Positions 51,264 to 62,700 of a stretch of DNA of 64,000 nucleotides are shown in pieces. Position numbers and translations under genes: made by a program. Origin of the DNA: Patescibacteria group bacterium (GTDB lineage: Bacteria > Patescibacteriota > Microgenomatia > UBA1406 > GWC2-37-13). The number at the start of each line of letters is the position of its first letter. The stretch's first letter is position 1. Under the pieces are notes generated by a model. That model did no database searches. It was not told where the DNA came from and saw nothing but the letters and a program-made list of their open reading frames with translations. The stretch covers positions 287,510 to 351,509 of the forward strand of contig JANWUX010000001.1 of the NCBI GenBank assembly GCA_025057905.1, in the 5' to 3' direction.

Positions 51264-54200
51264 TTAATCTTTAGATGATTTTAAATCATTATCCTTAATC
51301 AAAAAGGAGTAAATTACAGGAATAAAAAAAAGCATGATAACTCCTGAAAATGTCAGGCCAGTAATGATAGCGCCTCCTAGCCCTCGCCAAAGAGGATCAG
51401 CAAGAGTGATTGGAATGAGACCAAAAATCGTTGTTAGCGAAGTAAGGATTATTGGCTCAAGCCGACTTGCAGCACCCTCAATTATAGCTCGATTGTAACT
51501 TATTCCTGAGCTTAAATTCATGTTTATTTTATCGAGGATAACAATCGCATTCTTGACGACAATTCCAAATAAAGCAAGAATTCCGATAAGTGCTGGAAAC
51601 GAGAGTGGTACCCGAAAGAGCGCAAAAAGATATAAAACTCCAGAAACGGACAAGGGAATCACCAGTAAGGCAATAAATGTCTTCCTAAAAGATTTAAACT
51701 CGATCACCATAGTAACCAAAATGAGAATAAAAGAAATTATCATTGCTTGAATAATCGATTGAACGGATCTGATATTCTCTTCATTAGCTCCGCCTGTTCG
51801 CCAGGAGTATCCAGGTGGCAAACTAAGTTTAGTAATAAAATTTTCCAACTCTCGATTTTTTTCTGGTGGAGAAAAACCTGGAAGAACATTGGCGGTAATG
51901 GTGATTACTCTTTGACCATTTTCTCTTTGAATTATTGTTGGGCTCTCTCTGAGACTAAAATTACCAAGTGAAGATAAATTGACTGCTCCTCTCGTTGTAG
52001 GAATTAATAAATTCGTCAACTCGTTAGGTGTTGGTGTTTCTCTGAAAACTCTCAGAACAATTTCTTTTTCCTCATCATCAATCTTTATCTTTTTTAAATT
52101 AAAACCACTCACGTAGGTTCTTAACCAGAGACCAATCGTCTCTAAGCTGATGTTAGCTTCCTCCAGTTTTCTAAAGTTTGGCTCAAAGACGATTTTGCTG
52201 ACCCCTTGCTTTACTGATTTTTCTGGATTGACAATTCCTTTTTGAGTTTTTAGATAATCAATAACCTTGTCGGCAAATTGGTTAAGATCCGTTAAATCCT
52301 CTCCAAGTAGATTTAGATTGATATCAGCTCCAGAAGGCGGACCTCCGGTTACTTCAATCACAGAAATCTTAGCCTTATCAAAATTCTTAAACTTATCTCT
52401 TAAATTTTGGGCAATTTTAATCGAGGTCAACTGTCTTTTCTCTTTTGGTTTGAGCTTTATTGTCAATAAGAATGAATTTGATTGATTTGATCGATTAAAA
52501 TTGTTTCCAATAGAAGTACCAGGCTCAGCCACAACTAAAAGTGCCTCCGATAATTTTCCAAGATTAAGAAGCGTCTCTGTCATCGCTTGAGTGACTTGAT
52601 TTAGGTTTGCGCCAGAAAAAAGTGCTCCATTAACATAAATTAAATCCTGATCGGTTTTGGGAAAAAATTCACTTTTGACAATTCGAAGAGGTACTAGTAA
52701 ATAAGAAAAGATCGTCAAACCAATGATTAAAAACAAGACTCTCTTCCTTGTTGAAGAAGAAGTAAAAATTTGCTCCAGGGTTCTTTTGTAAAGAAGAGAA
52801 AGAGGTTGAAGATCAATCAACCCCCTATCAGCAATTGAAGAAATTTTTCTTAAGGCAACAATCCCTTTGCTCTCTTTAATCTTTCCCAGAATCTTATCTT
52901 TTAACACAGATACATCTTTTCTAAAAAGACCGAGCAACAAGACTAAAAGAATAGAGCTTAAGACTAACAAAGGAAAAAGAAATGATCTTGGAGCAATTAC
53001 AAAAAAAATCACCAAAGGGGACAGGAAAAACAAGATTTTTAGCGAAAGAATCACACGCCTGGGCACTTTCGGCTTGACTAAAAACATCATCAAGGGAATC
53101 GTCACCAACAAAGCGATGATTGTTGAAGAGAGCATTGTTGAGGTGATAACTATCGGGATCGGCTTAATAAACTCGCCAATAACTCCAGTGGTGATCAATA
53201 AAGGTAAAAAAGCCCAAATTGTCGTAAAGGTCGTTGTCCATAGCGGAACAATAAAATCTCGCCAAACCAGCAAGCCAGTCTCAAGAGGGGTAAACTTGCC
53301 CGTCCGATAGTATTTAGTCATGGCATCAACGATAACAATGGTGTCATCAATAAGAATTCCAAGAGCGATCAAAAGAGCAAAAAGTGTAATAAAGTTAATT
53401 GAGAGATTAAAGAGATTCATTATAAAAAAAGCTGAGAGAAAAGTCATGGGAATTGTCAAGGAAGAGATCACCGCTTGCCGTAGACCGATAAAAACTAAAA
53501 GAACGAGAAAAATCAACAAAATCGTTGATCGAAACTCCCTAAAAAGATCGTCGAATTGATTAGAAATTTCCTCAGCATTGTTTTCGACGAAAAGAATCTC
53601 AAATTGATTATTTGAATTTTCGATAAAGGCCTTTAAACTCTCTTTTACCTGTCTTTCGGCTTGATTTATGTTACTCTCAGTAGTTCGGTAAACGAAAAAT
53701 TGAACAGCTCTTTTTGGTTTGTTTCTAAAATCAGAGATAAAAATCTTCTTCTGATCCGGTTTGGTTCTTTCAGAAACTGAGGCAATTTCTGACAATTTAA
53801 CCGATGACCCTCTTAGATTTAAAACTAACTCTCTAAGATCTTTGACATCCTTCACTTGCTTATCGATCGTAAGAAAAAAAGAAGATTTTCCTGTGTAAAG
53901 GTTCCCAGCCGGATATGAATTAGTCAGTTGGTTTACTCGTTGGCCAATGAGTATTGGATTAATACCGTACTCAACAATCTTCTGTGGTGGCAAAAGAATC
54001 TCGATCTCTTGATTTTCATAACCAGCTAAATCAACTCTATCAACGACAGGTAACTGTTCAAGAGTTTTTTTTAGCTTATTTGCTCCTTTCATGAGCGTTG
54101 CCTCATCTGATTTTGAAACAAAAGCAAAATTAAGAAGAGGCCGATCTTCAAAATCGACGAGTCTAACTCTTGGTTTTTGAGTGTCTGGAGGAAGATTACT

Positions 54201-54620
54201 GACAGAGTCAATAGCTGATTGAACTTCTGTGCGCGCTCGATTTCCGTCAATGCCCGTCTTGAATTGAATAACCATATTAGATAACCCCTCCTGAGAAACT
54301 GAATTTATTCTATTAATCCCTTTTATTTCCTTAACCACATCTTCAAGAGGAATGGTAATTAGTTGCTCAACATCTCGTGGGTTAGCACCAGGGAGAATCG
54401 TTGTCACAGTGACGATTGGAATGTTAATCTCTGGACTGAGCCGACGAGGGAGATTGATAAATGAAACTAAACCAAGAACAATGATTGAAAAAATCAAAAG
54501 TAGTGGTAAACGAAGGTTCGCTAACCACTTTGCCTGGAGTGTTTTCTCTAACTCAGAATCAAATTTCAAGTTCTTAAGATAAGAAAAATCATCAATTCTT
54601 TTTTTCATAGATTTCATCAC
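51264..54620 (-). CDS. RND-family efflux transporter (AcrB/MMPL-like)
   Basis: The 1118-aa protein has the RND layout: one helix near residues 38-58, a large external loop, helices 2-7, a second large loop and helices 8-12. The inner helix motif LIALGILIDDTIVIVDAMTK carries the paired Asp residues used in proton relay, and PVIYSFLIKD lies near the end. RND pumps export small molecules by proton exchange. In organisms with an outer membrane they work with TolC; none is seen here. It overlaps the fusion protein gene by 4 bp (ATGA). Confidence 0.9.
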   Translation of the reverse strand: MMKSMKKRIDDFSYLKNLKFDSELEKTLQAKWLANLRLPLLLIFSIIVLGLVSFINLPRRLSPEINIPIVTVTTILPGANPRDVEQLITIPLEDVVKEIKGINRINSVSQEGLSNMVIQFKTGIDGNRARTEVQSAIDSVSNLPPDTQKPRVRLVDFEDRPLLNFAFVSKSDEATLMKGANKLKKTLEQLPVVDRVDLAGYENQEIEILLPPQKIVEYGINPILIGQRVNQLTNSYPAGNLYTGKSSFFLTIDKQVKDVKDLRELVLNLRGSSVKLSEIASVSERTKPDQKKIFISDFRNKPKRAVQFFVYRTTESNINQAERQVKESLKAFIENSNNQFEILFVENNAEEISNQFDDLFREFRSTILLIFLVLLVFIGLRQAVISSLTIPMTFLSAFFIMNLFNLSINFITLFALLIALGILIDDTIVIVDAMTKYYRTGKFTPLETGLLVWRDFIVPLWTTTFTTIWAFLPLLITTGVIGEFIKPIPIVITSTMLSSTIIALLVTIPLMMFLVKPKVPRRVILSLKILFFLSPLVIFFVIAPRSFLFPLLVLSSILLVLLLGLFRKDVSVLKDKILGKIKESKGIVALRKISSIADRGLIDLQPLSLLYKRTLEQIFTSSSTRKRVLFLIIGLTIFSYLLVPLRIVKSEFFPKTDQDLIYVNGALFSGANLNQVTQAMTETLLNLGKLSEALLVVAEPGTSIGNNFNRSNQSNSFLLTIKLKPKEKRQLTSIKIAQNLRDKFKNFDKAKISVIEVTGGPPSGADINLNLLGEDLTDLNQFADKVIDYLKTQKGIVNPEKSVKQGVSKIVFEPNFRKLEEANISLETIGLWLRTYVSGFNLKKIKIDDEEKEIVLRVFRETPTPNELTNLLIPTTRGAVNLSSLGNFSLRESPTIIQRENGQRVITITANVLPGFSPPEKNRELENFITKLSLPPGYSWRTGGANEENIRSVQSIIQAMIISFILILVTMVIEFKSFRKTFIALLVIPLSVSGVLYLFALFRVPLSFPALIGILALFGIVVKNAIVILDKINMNLSSGISYNRAIIEGAASRLEPIILTSLTTIFGLIPITLADPLWRGLGGAIITGLTFSGVIMLFFIPVIYSFLIKDNDLKSSKD

Positions 54621-56005
54621 CTGATCAGTTCAACTCTCATCCCGGCATAGACATCTCTTTCAAGAATAATTTGGTCATTGGTTTGTATCCCTTCAACCTC
54701 AACAAAACTTCCGTAAACTTGACCAAGTTTAATTTCTTTTGCTTCTGCTCGACCATCTTTCACCAAGTAGACAAAGGCGTTATCTAAAGATTGGTAAACA
54801 GCATCGATAGGAATCAAGAAGAAATTTTTCTTCTCTGAGTAAAAGTCATTTTTGAGTGGAATTTTTGCTCTAAGATAACTTCTGTGGGGTACCTTTGCCG
54901 AGTATTTTGAATCAATGTAAAAGTAAACACCATAAAGATTTGACTCAACTGCCTCATTTGAGATATAGTATGGTTTAGTTTTGTATATTTGATCCTGAAT
55001 ATAAATCTCTGTCTCTTTCTCTAAAGTAATTTTTTTGATTATCTCAAGAGGCAAGAAACTGTAGGCGGTAATTTTTTGTTGAGTTTCGGGTTGGCTGACA
55101 ATGACAAGTGGCATCCCCGGTGAAACGGTCTGCCCTGGCTTTACAAAAACTCTTTCTACCACGCCATTTATTGACGAAGAAGGAAACATTGTTGATTCTT
55201 GAGCTAAGGCGACTTGATACTGGAGCCTTGAGATCTCAAGATTAACTTCTAGAGATCTCTCCTGAAGATCAAGCTGTTTTAAATTTATCTCTCGTTGAAG
55301 AGAAGCAATTTCAGAAGACGGTGAATTATCTTTGGTATTGTACTCAAGTTGCCTCAATCCTTGACGAAGCTGATTAACAATGCTTTGGAATTGCGAAAGC
55401 TGCTGGCGAAAACCAAGAGTCATCAGTGGAGTTGCCCCAAGTTCCTCTAATTCTTTTACTTGATCTTCAATCGTTTTAAGAACTCCTTCATTGATTTTAA
55501 GTAATTTCTTTGTCTCATCAATTGATCTTTTTGAAATATCCTTTAATTCTTCGCTGTTTTCGAAAGTTCTTTCTGCAATGCTTCGTTGCTTTGAAATTAA
55601 TTCTTTCTGGATAGGAAGATTATCCTTTAAATTTTGGTGCTGTTTTTCAGCAATCTGTCTTTGAAGTGAAAATAAATTAGCTCCCTGAAAATTGCTTGCT
55701 AAATCAAGTAACCGTTGACCAATCTTTACTTTATCACCCTCTTTAACATATATATACCTAATAATACCATTAGCCAAAGAAGAAACTGTAACAACGCCGG
55801 TCTTTTCTACAAAAAGATTCGCCTCAATTTCTGGCTTATCCCCGATAGCATAAGCCCTAACCTTTTTAATTGGTTGTTCTTTTCTTTCTTCTTTTTTTGG
55901 TTGATTTCTGGAAAAGAAAAGATTCGCAAAAAAAATACCTAGAAAGATAAAAATAAACAAAAAAAGAATAAGAAATCTTCTTTTTTTTATAATTTCTGCG
56001 ATCAT
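54617..56005 (-). CDS. RND/HlyD-type membrane fusion protein
   Basis: This 462-aa protein has one N-terminal helix (about residues 10-30), then a lipoyl-like half (GIIRYIYVKEGDKVKIGQRLLDL), a long coiled-coil hairpin (about residues 130-280), the second lipoyl half (GVVERVFVKPGQTVSPGMPL) and a beta-barrel with the end ERDVYAGMRVELIR. It couples the pump to the outside or to a cell-wall channel. The gene precedes the pump and overlaps it by 4 bp. Its -10 TATAAT is at 56033-56028. Confidence 0.88.
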   Translation of the reverse strand: MIAEIIKKRRFLILFLFIFIFLGIFFANLFFSRNQPKKEERKEQPIKKVRAYAIGDKPEIEANLFVEKTGVVTVSSLANGIIRYIYVKEGDKVKIGQRLLDLASNFQGANLFSLQRQIAEKQHQNLKDNLPIQKELISKQRSIAERTFENSEELKDISKRSIDETKKLLKINEGVLKTIEDQVKELEELGATPLMTLGFRQQLSQFQSIVNQLRQGLRQLEYNTKDNSPSSEIASLQREINLKQLDLQERSLEVNLEISRLQYQVALAQESTMFPSSSINGVVERVFVKPGQTVSPGMPLVIVSQPETQQKITAYSFLPLEIIKKITLEKETEIYIQDQIYKTKPYYISNEAVESNLYGVYFYIDSKYSAKVPHRSYLRAKIPLKNDFYSEKKNFFLIPIDAVYQSLDNAFVYLVKDGRAEAKEIKLGQVYGSFVEVEGIQTNDQIILERDVYAGMRVELIR

Positions 56006-56115
56006 TTTTTGTTTTTTATAGGCTCATATTATAACAAAAAGAATCTATGAATCAATCTGAATGATCGAGTAAGCTTGAAACGAGTTGATTTGTATTTGTA
56101 TATTATTATTAAAAC

Positions 56116-57837
56116 ATGAAGAAAATTTTTAGTATTTATCTATTAGGCTTTAAAAAAATACTATTTCTAATCAAGATTGGACTTTTTGCTTTATTAATTT
56201 ATTCATTAGTGATTATTTTTTTCTCGAATTTTTTCAAGAACCAAAACAGTTATCAAATCAAGAAAACAAATGAAATAATCGAAGAACAAAGAAGAAAAAT
56301 TGAAGAAAAAATAAACAACCCAGAATTAATCAAATCTCAAGAAAACAGAATCGACATCTTTCTCTATAGAGGTGTCATGTGTAATTTATTTGGCGAGTAT
56401 TGCTTAGATAACAACAATACATCTAAGGAGGAAAATTTTAATAGCTCACTTTTTGGCTTTTTAACAAATTTATTTGTTCTCCCTTATCAAAATCCTCCAG
56501 CCTCAGGGATTTATTGGGCCTATGAAGGGATGCAAAATGCTGGTTTTATTAACAAATCTTTTGCTCAAGTTCAAGGAATTGGCCTTTCTAGTTTAAAACC
56601 TGTGCAAAAAGTTTGGGTTATTTTCCGCGATTTATCTTACTTAGTTCTGACAATTGTATTAATTGCCATTGGATTCATGATAATGTTAAGAGCTAAGTTG
56701 AATCCTCAAACAGTGATAAGCTTGGAGAATGCCCTTCCAAAAATCGTCATTACTCTTGTAGTGATAAACTTCTCCTTAGCAATCGCTGGCTTTTTGATTG
56801 ATTTACTTTATGTCGCAATCGCTTTTACTGTCTCAATTATTGACGGTGGACTTTCGCCAACTACGACATCGACCTCAGCTAACAAAGTAAATGAGTTTTT
56901 GAATGGTTTTCTAGAAGGTTCAGAGGGTAGTTTGCTAGGGAATTTATTAAGCATAAATTTTGCCAACGTCTCAAGTGCTCTATTTGACATAGTACCTTCT
57001 ACTATGAAAACTCTTTTTCAGATATTAATTACAATAGCTTCCATTTATAGTTTCAACATATTAACATTGGGCAAAATCTCTTCTATTCCAAGAGTTTTTG
57101 GCCAAATACCTGCAATTGGAGGGGCAATAGGTCTGATCGTTGAAACTGTTCTAATTTTTTTCATTACACCATTCATCTCAAAATTGTTTATTACGATTAT
57201 AATTTTTCTTACCGCATTAGCTCTTTTTTTTCGTCTTGTTTTAATAGTTCTAAGGAATTATATAGAACTAATTGTTTTTGTAACCTTCTCACCTGTCATA
57301 CTTCTCCTTGAATCAATACCCGGAAGATCTGTTTTTACCTCGTGGTTTAAAAAAATATTCTTTAATATTTTTGTTTTTTATTTCATTTTTCTGATAGCAA
57401 AAGTCACTCAAACCCTATCTTCTGCTATCTTCCTCTTAGAAGAACAAAATACACAGATTTGGCAACCACCTTTTCTTTCACAGATAAACTATTCTTTCTT
57501 TCCCGCTCTAATTTCTTTGGGAATTCTATATATCACTCCAGATCTGTTGAACTTAATAAAACAACAGTTCGGTGTTAAGGATACTGGTATTAATATTGGT
57601 TTGGGAACATATCTTGGCTCTCTTGGTGCTACCATAGGCGGTCTACAAGGAGGAATTAGTTTGTTTGGATCTTTATCTCAAGCCCCTTTCATAGGCCCTT
57701 GGTTACAGAGAAAAGCTGAAGAAGGAAAGGGACCTCTTGGTAAAATACTAAAAAAGGCTCTTCCTGAACCACAAACTCAAAGGCTAGCTTCAGAGATCGC
57801 AAGTAAACTTGCAGAAGTTATAAAGAAGCAGAATTAA
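56116..57837 (+). CDS. TrbL/VirB6-like polytopic membrane protein
   Basis: The 573-aa product has one N-terminal helix (about residues 18-38), a soluble linker, then about six to seven helices (residues 170-480). The long central loop SLENALPKIVITLVVINFSL and IELIVFVTFSPVILLLESIP resemble TrbL/VirB6-type channel components of type IV secretion. The C-terminal 90 residues are Gly-rich (GTYLGSLGATIGGLQGGISL), typical of the family tail. It is probably the inner-membrane core of a pilus or DNA/protein transfer system. It converges on the Cys-rich pilin-like gene. Confidence 0.7.
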   Translation: MKKIFSIYLLGFKKILFLIKIGLFALLIYSLVIIFFSNFFKNQNSYQIKKTNEIIEEQRRKIEEKINNPELIKSQENRIDIFLYRGVMCNLFGEYCLDNNNTSKEENFNSSLFGFLTNLFVLPYQNPPASGIYWAYEGMQNAGFINKSFAQVQGIGLSSLKPVQKVWVIFRDLSYLVLTIVLIAIGFMIMLRAKLNPQTVISLENALPKIVITLVVINFSLAIAGFLIDLLYVAIAFTVSIIDGGLSPTTTSTSANKVNEFLNGFLEGSEGSLLGNLLSINFANVSSALFDIVPSTMKTLFQILITIASIYSFNILTLGKISSIPRVFGQIPAIGGAIGLIVETVLIFFITPFISKLFITIIIFLTALALFFRLVLIVLRNYIELIVFVTFSPVILLLESIPGRSVFTSWFKKIFFNIFVFYFIFLIAKVTQTLSSAIFLLEEQNTQIWQPPFLSQINYSFFPALISLGILYITPDLLNLIKQQFGVKDTGINIGLGTYLGSLGATIGGLQGGISLFGSLSQAPFIGPWLQRKAEEGKGPLGKILKKALPEPQTQRLASEIASKLAEVIKKQN

Positions 57838-57894
57838 AGAGAAGCAATTTTAGAGCCATAAAAAAAGAAGAAATAAAATTTCTTGCTTTATCAC

Positions 57895-59661
57895 TCACCT
57901 AATCCCCGGTAATCCGAGAATATCAACACCTATAAACCTTAGAACAAGTACAGAAAAGATCACTAAAATCAAACCACTAATGCAAGATGTTAAAAGTTCT
58001 TGAGATTTCTTGATTTGCTCAGGTGAACCTCGAGAAGTTTGTAATTTAAAAGCTGAATAAATAACACAGAAGAATCCAATCAGTCCAGCCATACCGAGAG
58101 CCCTTGGAAATAATTCCTCTCTTAAGAATCCACTCAGATTAACATTTAAACATCCAAGAGCAGTGTACATCTTACCATTCTTCGTGCACTCGTAACACAA
58201 CAATCTATTTCGCCCAAATGTATATTTTTCACAAAATTTGGAGAGATTATTTGGGAAAATAACACATTGACAATTCGGATTTAAAAAGTCAGCAGGTCCA
58301 GTAGCAATGATAAAGTCAGGATAATCCGGGTATGTTGGTCTTAGATTTAAGTCAGAATGATTTAATTTATCCTTCGGGATCACTGGATATCCTTCTCTGC
58401 ATGGACCAACTCTATCGGTAGTAACGACAAATGGACTATTTAAAACAAGTGTATCTAAATTAAGTAGATTAAGAATTCCGGCTATAATTTCACCAAAGCA
58501 AAGAATTCTAACAGGAGAATTTAGAATTTCAGTGTTTATTAAACAACCAGTTTGATTTAATGATTCAGCAAGTTTATTCCCGACTACATTATCAAGACCA
58601 TCTTCAAGACCAAAATTACAGCACTTTGATTCTGGAGAATACGTAAATGAAGAATTGCCAATACCACAATTGACTCCAAATGTGTCCTCACCCGAGTATT
58701 CATATTTAACATCACTGGAAATTGAGCTAATTGGATCAACCTCTTCCTTTTTAACACAAAAGAGCTTTTCACTATGAGAAAAAATTGGAATTTTTCTTAA
58801 AGGCTTGTTACATCTATTCTGTATGGTATTTTTTTCACAGTCCTCAGTTAATTTAGCACTGTATAGTGTGTAGTTTGAATATTTTTCTTTAATCCGACCC
58901 GGAAGTTCCTTTTTATAAACTATAGGATATTTTTCTGTATCACACTCATAAATTTTGTTACCTATACAAAACTTATTTTTATCCTCAATGAAGAATTGGT
59001 AGTCTTTGTAATCAACAACACAGTAATCTCTTGACTCAAGATTTACTAAATTTTCTGACTCAAATGAATTTTCTGACTTAGAATTTCTTATTGATAATCT
59101 TACCTTATTTTCTCTTTTAATCTCCTTTATTGCATTTCCTATATCAACTAAGTATCTATCAATATCGCTACTTCTAGAATATGAATTATTGAGAGTTTCT
59201 TCATAACTGTTTTCACAGTAGTCATTTAGATCTCTAATTTCCCAGAAGCCATTCTCTGTACAAAAATAGTACTGCGCGAAGGACTTTTTAACCAATTCGT
59301 TAAACTCATTTGTGTTCTTTTGTTTTCCGAAAAGAGTTTCAAAATAATTTTCTATAATTCTTTGATTATTTGTTCTCACAAGAGATAACACGTCTTTTTT
59401 TTCTTGATTTTCAAAGATAAAAAGTTTATGTAAGGTATCATACTTAATTGTTCTCTCTACTCTCTCCCCATACCTAGAAGAGAAATACTCGTCTGGACTA
59501 TATAAGCAAATTCGACTACCAGGTATCACATTTATCTCTAATAAATCTTTGGGGTAAACTCTCAATTTACAATAATTTGACTCTTGCGCAAGAAGACCTC
59601 TGGTTAAGATGAAGAAAAAAATTGCTATGTTGATCAAAAGAAGAAAGCTATTCCTTTTCAT
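57895..59661 (-). CDS. Exported Cys-rich protein with pilin-like two-helix C-terminus
   Basis: The 588-aa protein has a signal peptide (MKRNSFLLLINIAIFFFILT), a Cys-rich external region of about 480 residues with around 25 Cys, and two closing helices. The loop QTSRGSPEQIKKSQELLTSC between those helices is the pilin-like motif seen at 850, 16809 and 17112. So a VirB2-like tail anchors an exported domain. The many Cys residues suggest disulfides, which the DsbB operon could make. I know no family for the external part. Confidence 0.65.
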   Translation of the reverse strand: MKRNSFLLLINIAIFFFILTRGLLAQESNYCKLRVYPKDLLEINVIPGSRICLYSPDEYFSSRYGERVERTIKYDTLHKLFIFENQEKKDVLSLVRTNNQRIIENYFETLFGKQKNTNEFNELVKKSFAQYYFCTENGFWEIRDLNDYCENSYEETLNNSYSRSSDIDRYLVDIGNAIKEIKRENKVRLSIRNSKSENSFESENLVNLESRDYCVVDYKDYQFFIEDKNKFCIGNKIYECDTEKYPIVYKKELPGRIKEKYSNYTLYSAKLTEDCEKNTIQNRCNKPLRKIPIFSHSEKLFCVKKEEVDPISSISSDVKYEYSGEDTFGVNCGIGNSSFTYSPESKCCNFGLEDGLDNVVGNKLAESLNQTGCLINTEILNSPVRILCFGEIIAGILNLLNLDTLVLNSPFVVTTDRVGPCREGYPVIPKDKLNHSDLNLRPTYPDYPDFIIATGPADFLNPNCQCVIFPNNLSKFCEKYTFGRNRLLCYECTKNGKMYTALGCLNVNLSGFLREELFPRALGMAGLIGFFCVIYSAFKLQTSRGSPEQIKKSQELLTSCISGLILVIFSVLVLRFIGVDILGLPGIR

Positions 59662-59716
59662 TAATCAAATTCTACTTTCTAAGTTAATCTTGTAAAAATA
59701 AATCAAGAAATTTTCT

Positions 59717-62700
59717 TTACCTCCTTCCCTTAGATTCACTTTCAATTGCCTTTTTGATATTAGAAAATAGCAAAAACAAAATAAAAAACCAGACAAACTG
59801 AGGTGAAGCTTCTCCGAATAAGTAGTAGGGAAGTTCGACTTCGAAAATTTTTTCTAAATGTTCACGTGACCAAATACCTTTTTGAGGTAAAATGCTAGTA
59901 TAGTGACTTAAATACATAAAATACTCCCTCATGCGCTCACTATCCATTGAAAAAGCATGAACGTTGTTTGTTAATATTTTTGATAGAGAAACGTTTTTTC
60001 CAAAAACACCTCTTGCTAACCATGCCAAAGGACCAAGAAGCCAATTGAGTTTAGGATCTCTTAGAATGCTCCTTTCCATAAAGAATTTAGTCACTATCTG
60101 GGCCAGAATAAAATTAGCTCTCCTCGCGTACTCTTGACCAACAAGGCCACCAAGTGTTTGATCGATTTTCGCATGAAGGTCATATATTTTATCCATTTTC
60201 CCTGTCTGAGCTACCTCAAAAAGAATCTCCTCAAGATTAATTATTTTGGTTACGACCTCTTTATAATTTGTAATATTGGCATCAATTAATCTCGCAAAGG
60301 TGCTCTCACCCGGAGTGCCTATCTGCTTAAAAACATCATAATAAGCAATATCTGCCGCAAAAGGATTAACTTCAGCATTTTTAACGAACCAATTATTAGC
60401 CATAACAAAAAAGAAGTTTTTTTTTCCAGCTGTGCTATAGGAGCCGAATTTTGAAAAAAAATTATCAGCGTCATGAAATTTCATTCCGGTTAAAGTTTCA
60501 AATAAACCACCCTCACCAGCAAATAAATTCCAAAAACGTTCTTTCTCATCGCCATCTAAGTCTTCTCTCCTTAAATAAAAAGATAGCTCGTTAAATAGAG
60601 CATTCAATCTATTCTTTTTTTCACTTTCTGGTATTGATCCATCTGAGACTATTCTTAATATCTCTCTTCGAGTTCTTTCCTCGGATATCTTTCTACGATT
60701 GTAAGCACTAATCATCACCTCGTTAAACTCCTTGATAAAGTCGATGATTGATTTGTTGCCTTTATTATCAATTAGCCACTTTTGAATTTTTTTTAGAGTT
60801 TCAAAATGTTCCCCCCATTTGATTTTTAATTCCTTTTGTCTAGCAAGAAGTAGTTCTTTTTCCAGTTTTGTTTTACCACTAAGACTCTCGATACTTGTCT
60901 CATCAAGAAAAATCGTTCCTTTATCATCGAGTAAATCAGGACAAACTTGGGTAACAAGCATTAAAAAATCAGCTGGATTTCTTCTTAGATATCTAAAAAA
61001 TGCCTCTCCTCTCAACTGAGTTAATCTTATTTGTCTAACTTCAAAGAAAGTAAACTTCTCTCCTGGCCGGTCTTTAAACTCGAATATTTTTTCAAGTCCC
61101 CTGTTACCAGAGTTTTTTCTTACCTCATCAAAAAACTCTTTAAACTCAAAATCAGCTCGATTAATATCTCCCTTACAACAATCAACAAAAAATCTTTTTA
61201 ATTCTGAATTAAGTCTATTAACACCAGCGCCACCAACAACACCACCGATGCTCTGCCAAATTCCTGAAGTTCCATAAATTTGGCCAATTTTGTAAAAGAT
61301 TTCTTGCCATTTATTTGAGTACTCTGTCTCATTCAAATCTGATTTCCAAAAAGATCCATAGTCCGATAGGCCAAGGATGTTTAAGACTTTATTTAATTCT
61401 GTTGGAATCATTCCTTCAATTCTCCAACCATTCCAGCTGTTAATGCTGTTTGGCAAGTTAAACATACTGATTAACTCTTGATAGGCTGATCCTAAATTCA
61501 AGAACTGTTTTACTATTTTTTCTCCGTAGGTTTTTAATCCTTTATCAACTAGATTGGCAAACTCTTCAGGAACCCATCTTTTTTTACTCCACATTCTCTC
61601 TAACCAAGACCTTCTGTTCTCTGGAAGAAGATCAACATCCATGTGTAGAAGAAATTTTGAGATCTTACCTGGGGCATCCTGACCCCTACCCCCCCTCCAG
61701 TTGTGTTTTGCTGAGAGAAAACTCATTATTGGATGTACCTCTCTAAAATGAGGAACTGGGTCTGATGTAATTAAGATCTCAGGATCAATTAACGTCGCTA
61801 TCCCGATCCCTTCTGAGAATAAGACGATCATGTCCACTTTCCACTCTTCATCCTCATTGATGAGATTAAATTTTTTTCCAAGCTCTCTGATTTTTTCTCG
61901 GTATTTGTCTCTAAAAAGCTGAGACCACCTCACGCCCTCCTCAATGTATTTTCCAGATAAAAAATCACCCCGATATTGATTCTTTCCCTCAACTAAGTGC
62001 TCTCTTATCATAAGAGAGAGAGTATCTCTTGCTATTTGCATAAAACCAGTCTCATCATCAAAAAACTCAGCAATTTCGGAAGGGAACAAAAAAGAAAAGA
62101 AATCTTTTATCTTTTCAATTGCTCCTAAATTTCTTATGTAGAGTGGAAGATCGTGAAACATTGATGTGTAGGAAAATATCCGAGCTTGAAAAGACTCTCC
62201 TTTATCTTCAAGAAATTGAACGATGTCATCATAATTTTTTCCTGAATCTTTTGGCAAAATCTCACGAATTCTCTGGCATGAAAAGCTAATTAGCTGTCTA
62301 AGAACGGAGAGGGCGTACTGAACCTCAGTGTGATGAGAAAAATTTTCATGAAAAGGTTTTGACCTATCAGCAAGAACTGGTTTGAGAACAAGATAGTAGT
62401 ATTTTTTTATAAGATCAGCAAACTTTAATTTCATCTCTCTCGAAAGTGTTAATTGCCCATCTTTAAATTCAGAAAAATAAGCGGTAAGATCAGAAAACTC
62501 TTTTTTTGCTTCATTGAGGATCGAAGCCAAAGCTGGTGCCCAGCTCTCCAGATAACTAAAATCTGGTATAGCAAAATAATTTTCCTTAATTTCGTTGTAT
62601 CTCTCTATTAAGTCGTTAGTTAGACCAAGATCAACTAAGGCTTTGCTCAGTTCAGAGGGTAACCTTGTCTGATAGACCAGGGCTAAATTTATCCTTCTTA

